64,000 nucleotides of DNA from Terriglobus sp. TAA 43 (GCF_000800015.1 NZ_JUGR01000001.1:3410001-3474000); one strand, 5' to 3'. Numbered from the stretch's first letter, positions 8,198 to 17,450 are shown. Notes: generated by a model from the sequence alone, not told the origin. Program-made: numbers and translations.

Positions 8198-11028
8198 AGC
8201 GAGCAACGCTCTTCATCCTATTCTTCTGTGCGAATGTCTTACACGCGTCCAATCCGCGATGGGTCGCAGGATCGCAGTGGACGAATGTGGGCAAGGTCAT
8301 GAACTGGTATCGCAACGATGTGCAGTACTTCGTTGATGCCGGACCATTGAGCTCTGCCGTGAATCATGCTGCTGCCGTGTCGCTGGTGGATGCCGCCGCA
8401 TCTGTGTGGAACCTCAGCGGATTGCCGTTCACGCTGAAGAATGGCGGCGCGCTTGCTGAGGATGTTAATTCGACCAATGTATACATGGGTTCCAGTGGCC
8501 CCATCTGGCCTACGGACGTTTCCAGCAGCAATTACACCTCGAAACAGATTGCCATAGTGCTGGATGCGGACGGTTCCATTACGGACGCTCTCCTTGGTTC
8601 TGGAGCGAGTGATCCTGCCAGTTGTCGTACGAATGGTGTGACAGAACTGGTGGACTTATTCATTCAGCCGGGAAAGATTGCACATGCACGGATTGTGGTG
8701 AATGGTCGATGCAGCGGGGCGGCGGCGGAGCAACAGCTGCAGCTTCAATATCAACTGATGCGTGCGTTTGGACGGGTGTTGGGGATTGGCTGGTCACAGC
8801 TGAACGACAACGTCTTTACAGGCGCACCGGCGCCGACATACGCGCAACAGATGCACTGGCCCATCATGCATCCGATCGATATCATCTGCGGGCCATACAC
8901 GTATCAGTGTCTACCGCAGCCGTTCACACTGCGTGAAGATGACATTGCGGCCATGTGGTTGTTGTATGCAGACAGCACAACATCGTATGCCGCCGCCAAC
9001 ATGATGAACATGTATGGCAATTTCCTGGCCCCCGGTTCGCGCCCATTAGGCGGAGTGAACCTCACCGTTACGCGCTTCCAGCGATGGGGAAGCTATGGCG
9101 TGGATGCCTTTCAGTCTGTCTCCAATGTCACAGGTTTCAACATGTCGTTCGACCGGGGCAATCCAGTCACGGGGGCTTCCGGGGACACGCAGGGGATTCA
9201 TGGTCCAATCCTGGGCGATGTTGGATCGTCATTCAATTTTGGTGCCATTCCGCTTAGTACAGGTACTTACGTGACGATCGCCTCCGAGGCTGTGAACCCG
9301 CTTTACAAAGGGGCGTATGCCGTAGGGCCCTACCAGATGGGAGATCCAACGCCTTCTGGATCTGCCGTCTCCCTTAGTTACGGAGGCTTTGCGCCAGGCT
9401 CCAATTCGTTCATTTCCTACATAGTTCCTGATGCGGCGTCGGACTGCTCCACTGCAAAGGATGGGACAGAGAGCGCACCAGGTACTGTTCCATTGGATGG
9501 CACATGGTCTTCGCGACTCTGTGGTGTTGGTCACACGTCATGGATGGGGTTTGCGGTGAAAGCGGGGCGGTCCGCAACGGTGGAGGTGACGGCCACCGAT
9601 GAAAATGGCAACGCGACCAGCACAAAGGCTATGCCGTTGATAGGAATATGGCATGGATTGGATGTGACGGGTACACAGCCGGGACTTGCTGCGCAGACGG
9701 TTGCCTTCAATGGAGCACGTCCTGGGATGTCGCAGTTGCGCGCATCGTTTGCTGCAACGGAAAACGTTCGCTTGGCGATTGCTGACGCGCGTGGTGATGG
9801 TCGCGCGGATTACACCTTTCGAGCTCGCGTTCTTTACGCCGATACAGTATCACCAGTGCGGCTTTCGTCTTCGGGTGGAACAGTTGTTGTCACCGGAACG
9901 GGTTTCGCGCCGGGCAACACGGTCACTGTTGGCGGTGTGGCTGCAAGTGTTGTCAGCCTTTCCGCTACTTCCATTCGAGTCATCGCCCCGGCTCTTGGCT
10001 CCACTGGCGCGAAGAATGTTACGGTCACCGATCTCGCTACAGGTGGATCTACGACGATTACGGGCGCGATCACTTACGGCGGCGCTCCGTCTGATGTCCT
10101 TGCAATGACTTCGCAGCCCGCGGCTTCGGTCGCAGTGGGTACGCCCAGCTTGCTTGCGTTGCAATTGAACGACGCGAATGGCGCTGCAGTTCGCAACGGG
10201 CAGATCACGGTTTCCGCGTCTACGGGAAGCATCGTCAGTGCCTGCAATCTTGCGCAATGCACATTGGTGACGGACGCCAGCGGCACAGCTCAGACGTACG
10301 TTACACCGAGTGCTACCGGTGCAATCACGGTGAATGCTGTGTCTTCGGGAGGCTCCACGGTTCAGGCCTCGTTTACGGCGACGGCGGTGGCACGCGTCGT
10401 TACATTGCTGCGTCCTACCGAATACGTTGCCTCAGGTTCCGGCGCCGTCTTCACTCCTGCTGTCGATGTTACGGAGAACGGCGCGGCGGCCGCAGGTACA
10501 TCGGTGGTGTGGACCGCGTCCACATTGCGTGCTGGACTGTCCTCGTCTGCATCCGCGGTCGGCGCAGGAGGGCTTTCCAGTATCGCCGCGAACGGATCTC
10601 TACGCGATGGCGAGACCGCAACGGTGCAGGCATGCGCGTGGAGCACGGTGTGCAGTACGCAGAATCTGATTGGAGTTGCTGCTGCCAATCTGCGTGCAGC
10701 GGTGGTCAGCGGCGATGCGCAGAGTGGGGCTGCAACGGATTCCCTGGGCAACGTGGCGCTTCGCGTGTTGGATACATCCGGTAATCCTGTTGCCGGTGCT
10801 ACCGTTGCCGTGTATCAAGCTGTATCGGGATGGCAGCCTGCCTGCACCAGTGGCAGATGCCCTACCGCTCCGGTCTACGGCACAACCACGTCCAATGTCA
10901 TCAGCGATGATGACGGAATGGTGACAGTGTCGCCACTGCAATATGCAAATACCGCCGCCGTTACAAAGATCACAGCATCTGTCGGGACACAGGGGGCCGT
11001 TACGGTTACGCTGTTGAAGATGCCCTGA
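8194..11028 (+). CDS. Secreted pseudo-metzincin with IPT/TIG and Ig-like (Big) domains
   Basis: A 944-residue exported protein with a signal peptide ending about LHA. Residues about 20-245 follow the matrixin (M10) plan, ending in LREDDIAAMWLLY as such domains do, and keep a Met-turn-like PIMHPI. The zinc motif is degenerate: where HExxHxxGxxH is expected, residues 190-200 read RAFGRVLGIGW, so all three His and the Glu are lost. Further on are an IPT/TIG domain (about 552-629; VVVTGTGFAPGNTVTVGG), a Big_1-like domain (about 634-733) and two more Ig-like segments with paired Cys (CTSGRC, CAWSTVC). GTG at 8194 is chosen because it gives a clean signal peptide and a 4-base overlap with the upstream gene. 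Likely a surface binding protein, not a protease. Confidence 0.85.
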   Translation: MKRATLFILFFCANVLHASNPRWVAGSQWTNVGKVMNWYRNDVQYFVDAGPLSSAVNHAAAVSLVDAAASVWNLSGLPFTLKNGGALAEDVNSTNVYMGSSGPIWPTDVSSSNYTSKQIAIVLDADGSITDALLGSGASDPASCRTNGVTELVDLFIQPGKIAHARIVVNGRCSGAAAEQQLQLQYQLMRAFGRVLGIGWSQLNDNVFTGAPAPTYAQQMHWPIMHPIDIICGPYTYQCLPQPFTLREDDIAAMWLLYADSTTSYAAANMMNMYGNFLAPGSRPLGGVNLTVTRFQRWGSYGVDAFQSVSNVTGFNMSFDRGNPVTGASGDTQGIHGPILGDVGSSFNFGAIPLSTGTYVTIASEAVNPLYKGAYAVGPYQMGDPTPSGSAVSLSYGGFAPGSNSFISYIVPDAASDCSTAKDGTESAPGTVPLDGTWSSRLCGVGHTSWMGFAVKAGRSATVEVTATDENGNATSTKAMPLIGIWHGLDVTGTQPGLAAQTVAFNGARPGMSQLRASFAATENVRLAIADARGDGRADYTFRARVLYADTVSPVRLSSSGGTVVVTGTGFAPGNTVTVGGVAASVVSLSATSIRVIAPALGSTGAKNVTVTDLATGGSTTITGAITYGGAPSDVLAMTSQPAASVAVGTPSLLALQLNDANGAAVRNGQITVSASTGSIVSACNLAQCTLVTDASGTAQTYVTPSATGAITVNAVSSGGSTVQASFTATAVARVVTLLRPTEYVASGSGAVFTPAVDVTENGAAAAGTSVVWTASTLRAGLSSSASAVGAGGLSSIAANGSLRDGETATVQACAWSTVCSTQNLIGVAAANLRAAVVSGDAQSGAATDSLGNVALRVLDTSGNPVAGATVAVYQAVSGWQPACTSGRCPTAPVYGTTTSNVISDDDGMVTVSPLQYANTAAVTKITASVGTQGAVTVTLLKMP

Positions 11029-11096
11029 CCCCTCGGTAGCGACCAAGGCAGGTCCTCGTGCATCTGACAGGGTGACCAGCAAAAGGAGCGACCTGA

Positions 11097-12428
11097 ATGC
11101 CAACAGGTGGTGTACGCAAGCGGGTATTAATTGTGGGTGGCGGCTTTGCCGGATTAAAGGCCGCGGAAGCATTGAAGGACGCGGACGTCAGCGTCACGCT
11201 GGTGGATCGTCGCAATCACCACACGTTTCAGCCACTGCTTTATCAGGTGGCACTTGCAGTGCTGTCGCCCAATGAGATTGCGCAGCCCATTCGCGCAATT
11301 CTTCGTGCCCCCAATACACAGGTTCTGATGGATGAAGTTGTGGGCTTCGATGTGGCTGCGCAGCGAGTCACCTTGAAGAGCGGTGTGATGCTGGAGTATG
11401 ACTACCTGATCCTGGCCACAGGCTCAACACATTCCTACTTTGGCCGCGAGGACTGGGCTCCCCTGGCGCCGGGATTGAAGACGCTTGAAGATGCTGTGGA
11501 GATTCGTCGCCGCGTTCTGCTTGCCTTTGAACTTGCCGAAGGCGAGATGCAGGAGACGGGACGTCATCCGGCGTTGAACTTCGTCGTCATCGGTGGTGGG
11601 CCTACGGGTGTGGAGCTTGCAGGCGCTATCTCCGATATCGCGAAACTATATATCCGTCGCGATTTCAAACATATTGATCCGGCGAAGGCGCAGGTGGTGA
11701 TCTTGGAAGGCTCGCCGCACATTCTGGGTGCATATCCTGAAGACCTGCAGAATAAGGCAGTGGAACAGCTTGCGGCGCTGGGTGTGACGGTTCGAACCAA
11801 CACACGCGTGACCGATGTCAAGCCCGGCTACGTGATGGTTGGCGACGAACGGATAGACGCAGTGGTGACGGTGTGGGCGGCAGGTGTGGCGGCTTCGCCG
11901 CTGGGAGCGCTGCTGGGCGTACCGCTGGATAGACGCGGTTGCGTGATTGTGGATGGTCAGCTTCATCCAGAGGGACATCCGGAGATATTCGTCTGTGGCG
12001 ATCTTGCAGCCGCCATCAGCGAAGGCAAGCCTGTTCCCGGAGTCGCTCAGCCCGCGATGCAGATGGGCGAGTATGCAGGGCGCTCTATCGCGCTGGAAGT
12101 GCGTGGCGAGCACATGAAGAAGCCATTCATCTATGCGGACAAAGGCGACATGGCCACCATTGGACGTAGCGCCGCCGTGGCGAATGTAAAGTGGCCGTTC
12201 AAGGGACACCTCAGCGGGTTTCCCGCATGGCTTACGTGGCTGGTGGTACACATCTTCTTTCTCATTGGCTTCCGCAATCGCCTCTCGGTCTTCCGCAACT
12301 GGGCCTATACGTATGCGTTCTTTGAGGAAGGTTCGCGGCTCATCGTGGGTGACCAGACCTTGCCGGGATGGGATGTGCAGGACCATCCTGAAGGCCAGCT
12401 GACCACGAAACCCATCTCTCAGTCGTAA
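11097..12428 (+). CDS. ndh: Type II NADH dehydrogenase (NDH-2)
   Basis: A 443-residue flavoprotein that passes electrons from NADH to quinone without pumping protons. The N-terminal FAD fold is VLIVGGGFAGLKAAE; the HHTFQPLLYQVA segment is diagnostic of NDH-2. The NAD fold is FVVIGGGPTGVELAGAI near residue 165, and FVCGDLAA (family FaiGDla) precedes AQPAMQMGEYAGRSI, the quinone/FAD segment. The C-terminal WLVVHIFFLIGFRNRL helix anchors it to the membrane face. AAGGAG lies eight bases before the ATG. Monocistronic, closed by a hairpin at 12451-12475. Confidence 0.95.
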   Translation: MPTGGVRKRVLIVGGGFAGLKAAEALKDADVSVTLVDRRNHHTFQPLLYQVALAVLSPNEIAQPIRAILRAPNTQVLMDEVVGFDVAAQRVTLKSGVMLEYDYLILATGSTHSYFGREDWAPLAPGLKTLEDAVEIRRRVLLAFELAEGEMQETGRHPALNFVVIGGGPTGVELAGAISDIAKLYIRRDFKHIDPAKAQVVILEGSPHILGAYPEDLQNKAVEQLAALGVTVRTNTRVTDVKPGYVMVGDERIDAVVTVWAAGVAASPLGALLGVPLDRRGCVIVDGQLHPEGHPEIFVCGDLAAAISEGKPVPGVAQPAMQMGEYAGRSIALEVRGEHMKKPFIYADKGDMATIGRSAAVANVKWPFKGHLSGFPAWLTWLVVHIFFLIGFRNRLSVFRNWAYTYAFFEEGSRLIVGDQTLPGWDVQDHPEGQLTTKPISQS

Positions 12429-12450
12429 GCGCACGTTCATAGAAGCTGCA

Positions 12451-12475
12451 AAAGCCCGCAATTTATGCGGGCTTT
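12451..12475. terminator. Bidirectional intrinsic terminator
   Basis: Perfect 10-bp inverted repeat AAAGCCCGCA / TGCGGGCTTT with a 5-base loop, T-rich on both exits. It ends ndh on the plus strand and the convergent methyltransferase on the minus strand. The methyltransferase stop codon (12463-12465) lies in the loop. Confidence 0.85.
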
Positions 12476-13215
12476 CTTGCGATCACGACTCGCAAAGGCG
12501 GAAACGTGGTGACGAAGCTGCCCCATTGTGTTGTCACGTTCAAGCCAGCATTGCGGAAGTGGTCGGCATATTCCCCGGTGAGTTTGTAGTCGCTGATGAC
12601 TGCCGTGCCACCTGGTTTCAGAACGCGAATGATCTGATTGAGAGCCTGTGTGCGTGTGGGCTTGTCATAGATGTTGTGCAGGCAGAGATTTGAAACGATA
12701 ACGTCGAAGCTGGCATCTGCAAACGGCATCTCCTGCGCGGGCAGGCCAACGAGCGTGCAACGATCCGCAATGCCCTCCAGTTGCAGGTTCTTCTGTGTGG
12801 CAGCTTCGGCATTGCCGCCCATGTCTTCTGTAGACCAGATATCGATGCCAGTGACGTGGCCTGTAGTGAGCCTCTTCGCAGCACCCGCAAGCAAGAGACC
12901 GCGTCCGCAGCCCACATCGAGTACTTGTTCATCCCCATGCCACATGTGTTTACTGAGCATGAAATCGCGATGCCGGAACTTGCCGTACTTCACATAGAGC
13001 AGGAAGAGCACAGCTTCGCCGATGAAAAATCCCGCGGGCCAAAGAAACGATGGCCTTGTTCGTAACGCAATCGGTCCAAGATGCAACACAGGAGGCAGTA
13101 GCAGCCCAGCCAACAGGCAGGCAAAACCAACGAGAAACAGGTTGCGCATGACGGCGGGTGCATCGACGCCGTAGTCCGTTCCGGGAGCGTGTGTTGGGGG
13201 CATCGGTTGACTCAC
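12463..13215 (-). CDS. Class I SAM-dependent methyltransferase with two N-terminal membrane helices
   Basis: A 250-residue protein. Residues about 22-45 and 58-78 are hydrophobic helices (NLFLVGFACLLAGLLLPPVL and a second around FLWPAGFFIGEAVLFLLY). The catalytic domain starts with motif I VLDVGCGRGLLL, followed by VTGIDIW, FDVIVSNLCLHNI (motif IV) and VLKPGGTAVISDY (motif V/VI). The organisation is that of membrane-tethered Methyltransf_11 proteins; the substrate is unknown, but anchoring suggests a lipid or quinone-like acceptor. It converges on ndh. Confidence 0.88.
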   Translation of the reverse strand: MSQPMPPTHAPGTDYGVDAPAVMRNLFLVGFACLLAGLLLPPVLHLGPIALRTRPSFLWPAGFFIGEAVLFLLYVKYGKFRHRDFMLSKHMWHGDEQVLDVGCGRGLLLAGAAKRLTTGHVTGIDIWSTEDMGGNAEAATQKNLQLEGIADRCTLVGLPAQEMPFADASFDVIVSNLCLHNIYDKPTRTQALNQIIRVLKPGGTAVISDYKLTGEYADHFRNAGLNVTTQWGSFVTTFPPLRVVIARKPA

Positions 13216-13255
13216 GAATGAAGTGGTTCCGAGTCTAGCATTGCGACCAAAGCAA

Positions 13256-13282
13256 AGCGGGCAACCATGTTGGCTGCCCGCT
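13256..13282 (-). terminator. Terminator of ilvE
   Basis: Inverted repeat AGCGGGCA / TGCCCGCT with inner CC/GG pairs, about 20 bases past the ilvE stop on the minus strand and followed there by TTTGCTTT. Confidence 0.75.
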
Positions 13283-13304
13283 CTGTATTTGGATGAAACG
13301 AAGT

Positions 13305-14246
13305 TTATGCGCCGACGGTTTCTGCGACCTTCACATTAACGGGCGTCAGCCAGTTGTAACGATCACTCTTGGTGCCGTTGACCAATGCGAAGAATTCATC
13401 ATGCAGCTTCTTCGTCACAGGACCCATGGAGCCGTCGCCGATGAGAATGCGATCCACTGAGCGCAGGTGCGAAACCTCTGCAGCTGTGCCGGTGAAGAAT
13501 GCTTCATCGCACAGGTAGAGGAGTTCGCGGGGCAGCGACTGCTCGACAACTTCAATGCCGAAGTCTTTCGCGATCTGAATGACCGACGCGCGTGTGATGC
13601 CGTTGAGTACGCTGTTCGCCAGTGGCGAGGTGAAGAGCTTGCCTTCGCGGATGAGGAACAGGTTCTCGCCCGATCCTTCCGAGAGATAACCGTTGCGATC
13701 GAGCGCGATACCTTCCACATAGCCGTTTATCTCAGCTTCCATGCGGATCAACTGGGAGTTCATGTAGTTGGCGCCGGCCTTGGCGAGCGACGGCATCGTG
13801 TTCGGCGCAAGACGGTTCCAGCTGGACACGCAGACATCCGCGCCCTGGTTTCCGGGAACATACTTGCCCCAGGGGAAGTTTGCGATGTAGATCTCAACCG
13901 GCGACTTCAGCGGGTTGACACCGATCTCACCATATCCACGGAAAGCCACAGGACGGATGTAGCAGGGAGCTACATCGTTCGCATCAACCACATCGACAAC
14001 TGCCTGGCAAAGCTCATCAAGTGAGTAGGGAAGGGGCATGCGATAGATGCGCGCAGAGTCAATAAAGCGCTGCATGTGCTCACGAAGTCGGAAGATACCC
14101 GCCTTCTCGCCTTGTGTATAGGCGCGGATGCCTTCAAATACGGACGAGCCGTAATGCACCACGTGAGACATCACGTGAATGTTGGCATCGGCCCAGGGAA
14201 TCAGGGTGCCGTTGTGCCAAATTTTGTCAGTTGTTTGGATGGGCAT
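13305..14246 (-). CDS. ilvE: Branched-chain amino acid aminotransferase
   Basis: A 313-residue PLP enzyme (fold type IV) that interconverts Leu/Ile/Val and their 2-oxo acids. N-terminal HVVHYGSSVFEGIRAY is the family start. PLP is held by the Lys in the SLAKAGANYMNSQL region, and EGSGENLFLIREG plus NGITRASVIQIA are the signature (E-x-S-x-x-N...GiTR). FFTGTAAEVSHLRSVD is the C-terminal substrate loop. Length is normal for bacterial IlvE. A perfect hairpin sits immediately upstream of the ribosome binding site. Confidence 0.96.
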   Translation of the reverse strand: MPIQTTDKIWHNGTLIPWADANIHVMSHVVHYGSSVFEGIRAYTQGEKAGIFRLREHMQRFIDSARIYRMPLPYSLDELCQAVVDVVDANDVAPCYIRPVAFRGYGEIGVNPLKSPVEIYIANFPWGKYVPGNQGADVCVSSWNRLAPNTMPSLAKAGANYMNSQLIRMEAEINGYVEGIALDRNGYLSEGSGENLFLIREGKLFTSPLANSVLNGITRASVIQIAKDFGIEVVEQSLPRELLYLCDEAFFTGTAAEVSHLRSVDRILIGDGSMGPVTKKLHDEFFALVNGTKSDRYNWLTPVNVKVAETVGA

Positions 14247-14258
14247 GAATCGCTCCGG

Positions 14259-14276
14259 CCGGAAGAGAGCTTCCGG
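14259..14276 (-). promoter_or_regulatory. Leader hairpin ahead of ilvE
   Basis: Perfect 7-bp inverted repeat CCGGAAG / CTTCCGG with a 4-base loop, 12 bases upstream of the ilvE ATG. The likely ribosome site (GGAG) starts just after it on the minus strand, so the stem could influence ribosome access. No leader peptide rich in Leu/Ile/Val was seen. Confidence 0.35.
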
Positions 14277-14309
14277 TGAAGGTCAGTATACCCAATGGTT
14301 CCTTGGGAT

Positions 14310-14921
14310 TTATGGCATGGGCGGCTGCGGAAGAGCAGTGACACTGCTGCGGAAGGCCCGTCGAAAGAGCCGTATGACCCATCGGATGGCGAACAAAGCG
14401 ATGGCAAGAAGCACAAGCACAATGGACGCGGAAACCCACGGACGCGAGGTGGCTAACCATGTCAGGCCAACGGCTGCCACGTCTTCCGTGCTGCTAAGCG
14501 CAATGTTCGAGAAGGGTTCCGGCGACGGTGCAACGGCCACACGAAGCGCGGTTTTGGATGTGTGCGCTAAAGCGGCAATGGCCGCCCCGGCAGCAATCGC
14601 GGCGATCTGCATCGGTGGTGTGAGGTGTTCTGTGGCTCGATAAGCGAGCAACGCCGCTACGGGAATGCGCACGACGGTATGAAGTGCGTTCCAGGCTACG
14701 TCCAGGGCGGGAACTTTATCTGCAATGAATTCTGCTAGAAAAAGCACGGAGCAGACCCCGATCACCCACCAGTTGCCAACGACCTCCAACCCAGGCGGAA
14801 GTTGCACCCAGCGCGTGTGCGCCGCTAATCCCAACGTCAGCAGAGTGGCGTAAGTATTCAGACCAGCAGAGAAACTGGCGGCAATGATCAGCGCGGCAAG
14901 GTTACCGGGAGTGAAGCTCAC
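14310..14921 (-). CDS. DUF4126 domain membrane protein
   Basis: About 203 residues with five or six hydrophobic helices. SAGLNTYATLLTLGLAAH at the start and VLFLAEFIADKVPALDVAWNALHT are the recognisable DUF4126 segments (family: aaGln.y.tl...gl; eflaDkvP.vD..wd.ihT). Function is unknown; members are inner-membrane proteins. GTG at 14921 is chosen because GGAGG sits five bases upstream; an in-frame TTG at 14960 is the alternative. Divergent from the S10 peptidase gene, which starts about 100 bp away. Confidence 0.85.
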   Translation of the reverse strand: MSFTPGNLAALIIAASFSAGLNTYATLLTLGLAAHTRWVQLPPGLEVVGNWWVIGVCSVLFLAEFIADKVPALDVAWNALHTVVRIPVAALLAYRATEHLTPPMQIAAIAAGAAIAALAHTSKTALRVAVAPSPEPFSNIALSSTEDVAAVGLTWLATSRPWVSASIVLVLLAIALFAIRWVIRLFRRAFRSSVTALPQPPMP

Positions 14922-15023
14922 GATGGCCTCCGATGCGGCGGGCCTCAGTTTACTGCTCAACGGGGGAGCAGGCCACTGTCGTGTTATCGCACCTTGGAGG
15001 AAGTTGCTGATACCGTGTTACGC

Positions 15024-16556
15024 ATGCGATTTTCCTTGCTTTCTCATCACCTGGCACTGGCCGCGGTACTGTGTGTTTCTGCCTCCTGCTTCGCCCAGGA
15101 ACAGGGCGATCAACCGCCGCAGGGAACTCCACCCGCCGCCGCAAAAGATGCACCCAAGGATGCGAAGGACAAGCCATCGTTTCCGGCGCTTCCCCGGGAT
15201 GCGCATGTGGAACAGAGCATTACTGTGGATGGCAAGCCGCTGAAATACACCGTCACGGTTGGCACCTTGCCGGTGCGGAATGCAGATGGCAAGGTGGCTG
15301 GGCAAGTCGTTTTCACTTCTTACACTGTGCCGGGCGCGGATCGCCCGGTGACGTTTGCACTCAATGGTGGCCCCGGTGCTGCCAGCGTCTACCTGAACTT
15401 CGGAGCGATCGGCCCCAAGCGTGTTCCGTTTGGCGAGGACAACTCTTCCCCTTCCGACACGCCCACGCTGGTCGACAATCCCGGCACATGGCTGGACTTT
15501 ACCGATTTGGTCTTCATTGATCCCATCGGCACGGGCTTCAGCCGTTCTGAGGTTTCCGAAGCAGAGTCGAAGAAGCTTTTCTACGCGCCAACTGCCGATG
15601 TGAACTATCTCTCGCGCATCATCTATGACTGGCTGCTGAAGAACGGCCGCATGATGTCGCGCAAATATCTGGTTGGCGAAAGCTATGGCGGCTTCCGTGG
15701 TCCTCGCATCACGCGCTATCTGCAAACGCAGCTTGGAGTGGGGCTGAACGGCGTTGTGCTCGTGTCGCCGTACCTGAATCCCAGCATTACCGATAACGGT
15801 GATCTGTCTCCGCTGCCGTGGATCGTCACCATGCCATCTATGGCTGCTGCGAATCTTGAGCGCCAGGGGAAACTGACGTCCGCGTCGATGAAGGATGTCA
15901 TGGACTATGCCGAGGGGGAATACGCTACGGACCTGATTCGTGGCAGCTCCGATCCTGGCACGAAGGATCGCATGGTTGCGAAGGTGACACAGCTTACCGG
16001 GCTCGATCCTGATTTCGTGCGTGCTGAGGGTGGTCGCATTGAGCCGCGTGTCTTCCTGCGAGAGGTTCATCGCAAGGAAGGAAAGCTGGGCAGCGTGTAT
16101 GACTCGAATGTCACGGCGCTGGATCCGTTTCCCTATAACCGCGATCAGAAGACCAGCGATCCCATCCTGGACACAATCATCGCTCCGTTGACGCAAAGCA
16201 TGGTCAATTTCGTCACCCAGACCGTGGGATGGAAGATCGATGCTCGATATAACGCTCTTAGCTCTGAGGTAGGTCGCATGTGGGATCGTGCGGGACAGGA
16301 TGAGCGCAGCGGGTCCGGAACCCAGCTCCGGCAAGCCGTTGCAGCCGATCCAAAGCTGCATGTTTTGATTGCGCATGGCTGGAACGATCTCTCCTGCCCC
16401 TTTATGGGGTCGGTTGTGACCGTGAATCAGATACCGCAGGCCACGGCACAAAGAATTCTGATCCATGAATACCCCGGTGGACACATGTTCTACACGCGTC
16501 CCGGCAGTCAGAAGAGCCTGAAGCAGGATGCCCGTGAACTTTTTACAAGTCATTAA
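15024..16556 (+). CDS. Secreted S10-family serine carboxypeptidase
   Basis: A 510-residue exported peptidase. The signal peptide runs to about SASCFAQ, followed by a Pro/Lys-rich linker (QPPQGTPPAAAKDAPKDAKDK). The fold starts with FALNGGPGAASVYLNFGAIGP, the S10 oxyanion segment. The nucleophile Ser is in VGESYGGFRG (about 15680), the catalytic Asp in AHGWNDLSCPF and the His in YPGGHMFYTRPGS near the C-terminus. It should remove C-terminal residues from peptides in the periplasm. ATG at 15024 is preferred over GTG at 15015 because it starts a clean signal peptide. Confidence 0.93.
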   Translation: MRFSLLSHHLALAAVLCVSASCFAQEQGDQPPQGTPPAAAKDAPKDAKDKPSFPALPRDAHVEQSITVDGKPLKYTVTVGTLPVRNADGKVAGQVVFTSYTVPGADRPVTFALNGGPGAASVYLNFGAIGPKRVPFGEDNSSPSDTPTLVDNPGTWLDFTDLVFIDPIGTGFSRSEVSEAESKKLFYAPTADVNYLSRIIYDWLLKNGRMMSRKYLVGESYGGFRGPRITRYLQTQLGVGLNGVVLVSPYLNPSITDNGDLSPLPWIVTMPSMAAANLERQGKLTSASMKDVMDYAEGEYATDLIRGSSDPGTKDRMVAKVTQLTGLDPDFVRAEGGRIEPRVFLREVHRKEGKLGSVYDSNVTALDPFPYNRDQKTSDPILDTIIAPLTQSMVNFVTQTVGWKIDARYNALSSEVGRMWDRAGQDERSGSGTQLRQAVAADPKLHVLIAHGWNDLSCPFMGSVVTVNQIPQATAQRILIHEYPGGHMFYTRPGSQKSLKQDARELFTSH

Positions 16557-16575
16557 TTTGGAGTAAGTTATGCGA

Positions 16576-16604
16576 GGCTGCGGCGATGTTTTCCGCAGCC
16601 TTTT
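16576..16604 (+). terminator. Terminator of the S10 peptidase gene
   Basis: 8-bp perfect stem GGCTGCGG / CCGCAGCC followed by TTTT, 20 bases after the stop codon. It separates the gene from the rRNA promoter region. Confidence 0.8.
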
Positions 16605-16713
16605 CCACGTCTGCGGTTGCACTGAGGCGGGCGACCCTGTAATGTCAATCAAGTCGAGCGCAGCGGTTGAGCGCGAAACGAAAGTAGCAAGCAAGTGGTA
16701 AGAAACAAGCCGC

Positions 16714-16742
16714 TTGACACAAGCCAAAGCGGTTTGTATAAA
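16714..16742 (+). promoter_or_regulatory. rRNA promoter P1
   Basis: Perfect -35 TTGACA (16714-16719), 17-base spacer, near-perfect -10 TATAAA (16737-16742). Confidence 0.85.
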
Positions 16743-16775
16743 TGAAAAGTCAACCGGCAAGCGAAACGCTGCAAG

Positions 16776-16804
16776 TTGACAAGAGCCGAAAGGCTTGATA
16801 TAAA
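16776..16804 (+). promoter_or_regulatory. rRNA promoter P2
   Basis: Perfect -35 TTGACA (16776-16781), 17-base spacer, -10 TATAAA (16799-16804). It lies 62 bp after P1 with the same hexamers and shares words with it, which suggests the two arose by local duplication. Confidence 0.85.
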
Positions 16805-17209
16805 AGAAAAGTCGACAAGCGGTCAGTATGAAGCGGTCGAGTGGGTAGCCGAAAGGCAGCCTGCAGCGTAAGACTCGAAAGAGCAGCAAGTCAGTCCAAG
16901 CGTTTGTCACGCAGTGGTTAACCGAGAGCGAAAGTTCCGGTAACCCAATCGACAAACCCAAGCACTGTAATTAAGGTTTCGAAGGGGCAGAAGCCCCGGG
17001 CCAAACGTTTGCGATGTTAATCGCAGTTTGCGCTTGAGATGTTTTTAAGATTGTGAGCGGTAAATGTCTGCGCGACTTGCGTAGAGTGCGTCTTCGCTAA
17101 GAAAGCTAAGTCGCCGCCGTTTCCATACTGCTAAGTAAGCGTTGCCCGCGGGGCTAGCGTCGACCAAGAGGATCGAGCAAACGAGCTTAATAGTATAGAG
17201 GCGAGCGGC

Positions 17210-17238
17210 TTGACAAGCAAGCGAAAACGAGATACTCT
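17210..17238 (+). promoter_or_regulatory. rRNA promoter P3
   Basis: Perfect -35 TTGACA (17210-17215), 17-base spacer, weaker -10 TACTCT (17233-17238), about 350 bp ahead of 16S. Confidence 0.65.
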
Positions 17239-17436
17239 TAAGAAGTTGCAGCAAGGCAGTCGAGAGCGAAAGCGACGCGGTTCAGCTACGAAGTAGCGAG
17301 AATACAGCGAGCAAGTAGCCAAGACGCGAAAAGCGTATAAGACACTAGCTCATACAAGTTCGAGGACACAACTGTCGAGTCGATGACTGACAGCGTCCTT
17401 GATCCAAAGCAGACGGCTTAGGCCTGATCTGACTAG

Positions 17437-17450
17437 GATCTTTGACAACA
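17437..17450 (+). promoter_or_regulatory. boxA-like antitermination site before 16S
   Basis: GATCTTTGACAACA resembles the bacterial boxA consensus (TGCTCTTTAACA). The same core, TTTGACAAC, recurs before 23S at 19699. boxA is bound by NusB/NusE to prevent Rho termination in rRNA operons; the assignment here rests on similarity and on the duplicated position. Confidence 0.5.

Noticed and set aside
15018-16961. Long minus-strand open frame (647 codons) antisense to the S10 peptidase
   Set aside because: It is the complement of a gene with full catalytic motifs, has no ribosome site, and its translation is rich in His/Arg/Ile with no family resemblance.
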